Positions 6,280-7,382 of a stretch of DNA of 7,382 bases are shown here, one piece after another. The stretch is from Verrucomicrobiota bacterium (GTDB lineage: Bacteria > Verrucomicrobiota > Verrucomicrobiia > Chthoniobacterales > UBA10450): positions 1-7,382 of the forward strand of contig QHQV01000313.1 of NCBI GenBank assembly GCA_003219945.1. The letters are read 5' to 3'. The notes under the pieces are model-generated. The model saw nothing but the letters and a program-made list of their open reading frames with translations. It was not told the origin of the DNA and searched no databases. The position numbers and the translations under genes are program-made. Within the stretch, counting starts at the first letter, position 1; each line of letters opens with the position of its first letter.

Positions 6280-6299
6280 GTGCGCTGAGGACAGCGCAC
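6280..6299. repeat. Strong GC-rich palindrome between pnp and the AI-2E-type gene
   Basis: GTGCGCT (6280-6286) pairs perfectly with AGCGCAC (6293-6299) around the six-base loop GAGGAC; a flanking G-T wobble can extend it. It is followed by TCTACAGTACAG, with no T-tract. It has the look of a dispersed REP-like palindrome, and could also act as a 3' stabiliser or a factor-dependent end for the pnp transcript. Confidence 0.45.
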
Positions 6300-6322
6300 T
6301 CTACAGTACAGTTACGGCCTGG

Positions 6323-6351
6323 TTGACAATGTCCGGCACGGACGGAGTAAA
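6323..6351 (+). promoter_or_regulatory. Possible sigma-70 promoter for the AI-2E-type gene
   Basis: A perfect -35 hexamer TTGACA (6323-6328) is followed after 17 bases by AGTAAA (6346-6351), which matches the -10 consensus at only 3 of 6 positions. A start near 6358 would give a leader of about 10 bases. The strong -35 and its place just before the gene favour a promoter; the weak -10 argues against a strong one. Confidence 0.3.
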
Positions 6352-6353
6352 AA

Positions 6354-6360
6354 GGGGTGA
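6354..6360 (+). promoter_or_regulatory. Ribosome binding site of the AI-2E-type gene
   Basis: GGGGTGA ends 7 bases before ATG 6368, the best purine-rich site in the spacer, and supports that start. Confidence 0.5.
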
Positions 6361-6367
6361 GTGAATC

Positions 6368-7372
6368 ATGATTACCCCGGTGCGAGTTTCTTACGCAGTG
6401 CTCGCCGCAACAATCATTCTGGCGGGGGTCCTTCATCTTAGTGCGCCACTGCTGGTAGTCTTGTTTTCATATTTTGCATTGCGCCAACTATATTCTCTCA
6501 CCAGAAGAAAATGGCTGGCGCTGACGTTGTTCGTGATCGCTGTAGCGGGGATTGCCGCCGCGGGAGTTTACTTTACTCGCGCGGCCATTTTGGCGCTGCC
6601 AGATGTGGCGGATACCTCGATACCTTCGGCCAGCGCATGGGCCCAGAAGAGGTCGATCGAATTGCCGTTTACTGATTTTGAAAGTCTGAGGCAGGTGGTG
6701 GTCAGCACGCTTGGGGAGGAAGCCAATTACCTGCGCAACGTTGCAAATGTTGCCAAAGCCACGACCACGAACCTGGTTTTCAGCATCCTTGGAATCGTCG
6801 CTGCTGCGAGCCTCTTTTTCAAAACCGGGCTTGATCCCTATCGAGGCACGCATCGGGTGAAGAATAATCTTTACTCCATTTGCTGCGATCAGGTCTCAAG
6901 ACGATTCCGCGATTTTTACCGAAGCTTTGCGACGGTTATGGGCGCGCAGATCACCATTTCTCTCATCAACACGGCATTGACTGCGATGTTTCTCCTGGCG
7001 GTTCGCATGCCGCACGCGTCGTTGCTCATTGCACTCACATTTCTTTGCGGGCTCGTGCCGATCGTCGGGAATCTTGTCAGCAATACAATCATCGTCTTTG
7101 TCGCGTTGACGATGTCCGTGAAGCTGGCGATTTCCGCGCTGGTCTTTCTCATCATGATTCACAAGCTAGAGTATTTGCTGAACAGCAAGATCATCGGCGA
7201 CCGGATTCGCAATCCGGTTTGGCTTACGCTCATCGCACTCATCCTTGGCGAACGACTCATGGGCATTCCTGGTCTGATCCTCGCGCCGGTGGTACTGAAT
7301 TATTTGCGCGTGGAAATGCTGACAGTAGAGGTGCCTGCTCGACGCGAAGAAGTGGAAGTGTTGAGTCGTTGA
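6368..7372 (+). CDS. AI-2E/PerM (DUF20) family membrane protein
   Basis: 334 residues, ordinary length for the family. Hydrophobic segments lie at about 8-39 (two helices), 49-70, 134-152, 190-213, 217-247 (two), 252-266 and 284-312, with a soluble stretch at about 75-130, the common layout of AI-2E-type proteins. Family signatures sit in the C-terminal half: FLCGLVPIVGNLVSN (225-239), LEYLLNSKIIGDRIRNP (267-283), and LILGERLMGIPGLILAPV (291-308), which correspond to the usual G-P-VG, N-P...G and G...G..G..LA.P motifs. Members are inner-membrane transporters; some are linked to autoinducer-2 export and others to Na+/H+ exchange, so the substrate is unknown. The C-terminus is charged (PARREEVEVLSR) and likely cytoplasmic. 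It lies 181 bases after pnp, behind two palindromes and a possible promoter of its own, so it is probably an independent unit. Confidence 0.88.
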   Translation: MITPVRVSYAVLAATIILAGVLHLSAPLLVVLFSYFALRQLYSLTRRKWLALTLFVIAVAGIAAAGVYFTRAAILALPDVADTSIPSASAWAQKRSIELPFTDFESLRQVVVSTLGEEANYLRNVANVAKATTTNLVFSILGIVAAASLFFKTGLDPYRGTHRVKNNLYSICCDQVSRRFRDFYRSFATVMGAQITISLINTALTAMFLLAVRMPHASLLIALTFLCGLVPIVGNLVSNTIIVFVALTMSVKLAISALVFLIMIHKLEYLLNSKIIGDRIRNPVWLTLIALILGERLMGIPGLILAPVVLNYLRVEMLTVEVPARREEVEVLSR

Positions 7373-7382
7373 ACAGTTAATC

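Overview
The window is a compact bacterial segment of roughly 53-55% GC (estimated by eye), with all seven recognisable genes on the + strand. In order they are: the C-terminal part of a putative zinc-binding metallopeptidase (cut by the left edge), a D-Ala-D-Ala-ligase-like ATP-grasp enzyme, a VOC/glyoxalase-fold protein, a GNAT acetyltransferase broken by a one-base frameshift, a family 2 glycosyltransferase, ribosomal protein S15 (rpsO), polynucleotide phosphorylase (pnp), and an AI-2E/PerM-type membrane protein. No tRNA, rRNA, CRISPR array, insertion sequence or phage gene was seen. The content is chromosomal and core-like, not a mobile island. The mixture of genes and the repeat-like intergenic palindromes would suit a free-living Gram-negative such as a soil member of Verrucomicrobiota or a related phylum. 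That placement is an impression, not a demonstration.

Left part (1-1537): the metallopeptidase and the ATP-grasp gene are 7 bases apart and probably cotranscribed. The ATP-grasp protein has the nucleotide-binding lysine, the glycine-containing loop and the metal-binding D...ExN residues, so it should be an active carboxylate-amine/thiol ligase of unknown substrate.

Middle (1655-3363): small accessory enzymes (VOC, GNAT, GT2) lie 10-45 bases apart. The GNAT frame is lost in a GGG run near 2402-2404. Removing one G restores a full 170-residue protein, so this is either a very recent mutation or a sequence error.

Right part (3364-7372): a 222-base spacer holding REP-like palindromes leads to the conserved rpsO-pnp pair. 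The 204-base rpsO-pnp spacer is rich in inverted repeats: a hairpin just after rpsO, a 52-base stem-loop in the pnp leader, and a small hairpin whose 3' arm covers part of the pnp Shine-Dalgarno sequence. This layout resembles the known Escherichia coli logic, in which a pnp leader stem is cut by RNase III and PNPase then represses its own translation, but the sequences are different. A spacer with two more palindromes and a perfect TTGACA hexamer precedes the AI-2E-type gene.

I did not find a clearly undescribed biological system. The most useful leads are the structured rpsO-pnp spacer, the frameshifted GNAT gene, the peptidase/ATP-grasp pair and the possibly near-leaderless rpsO promoter.
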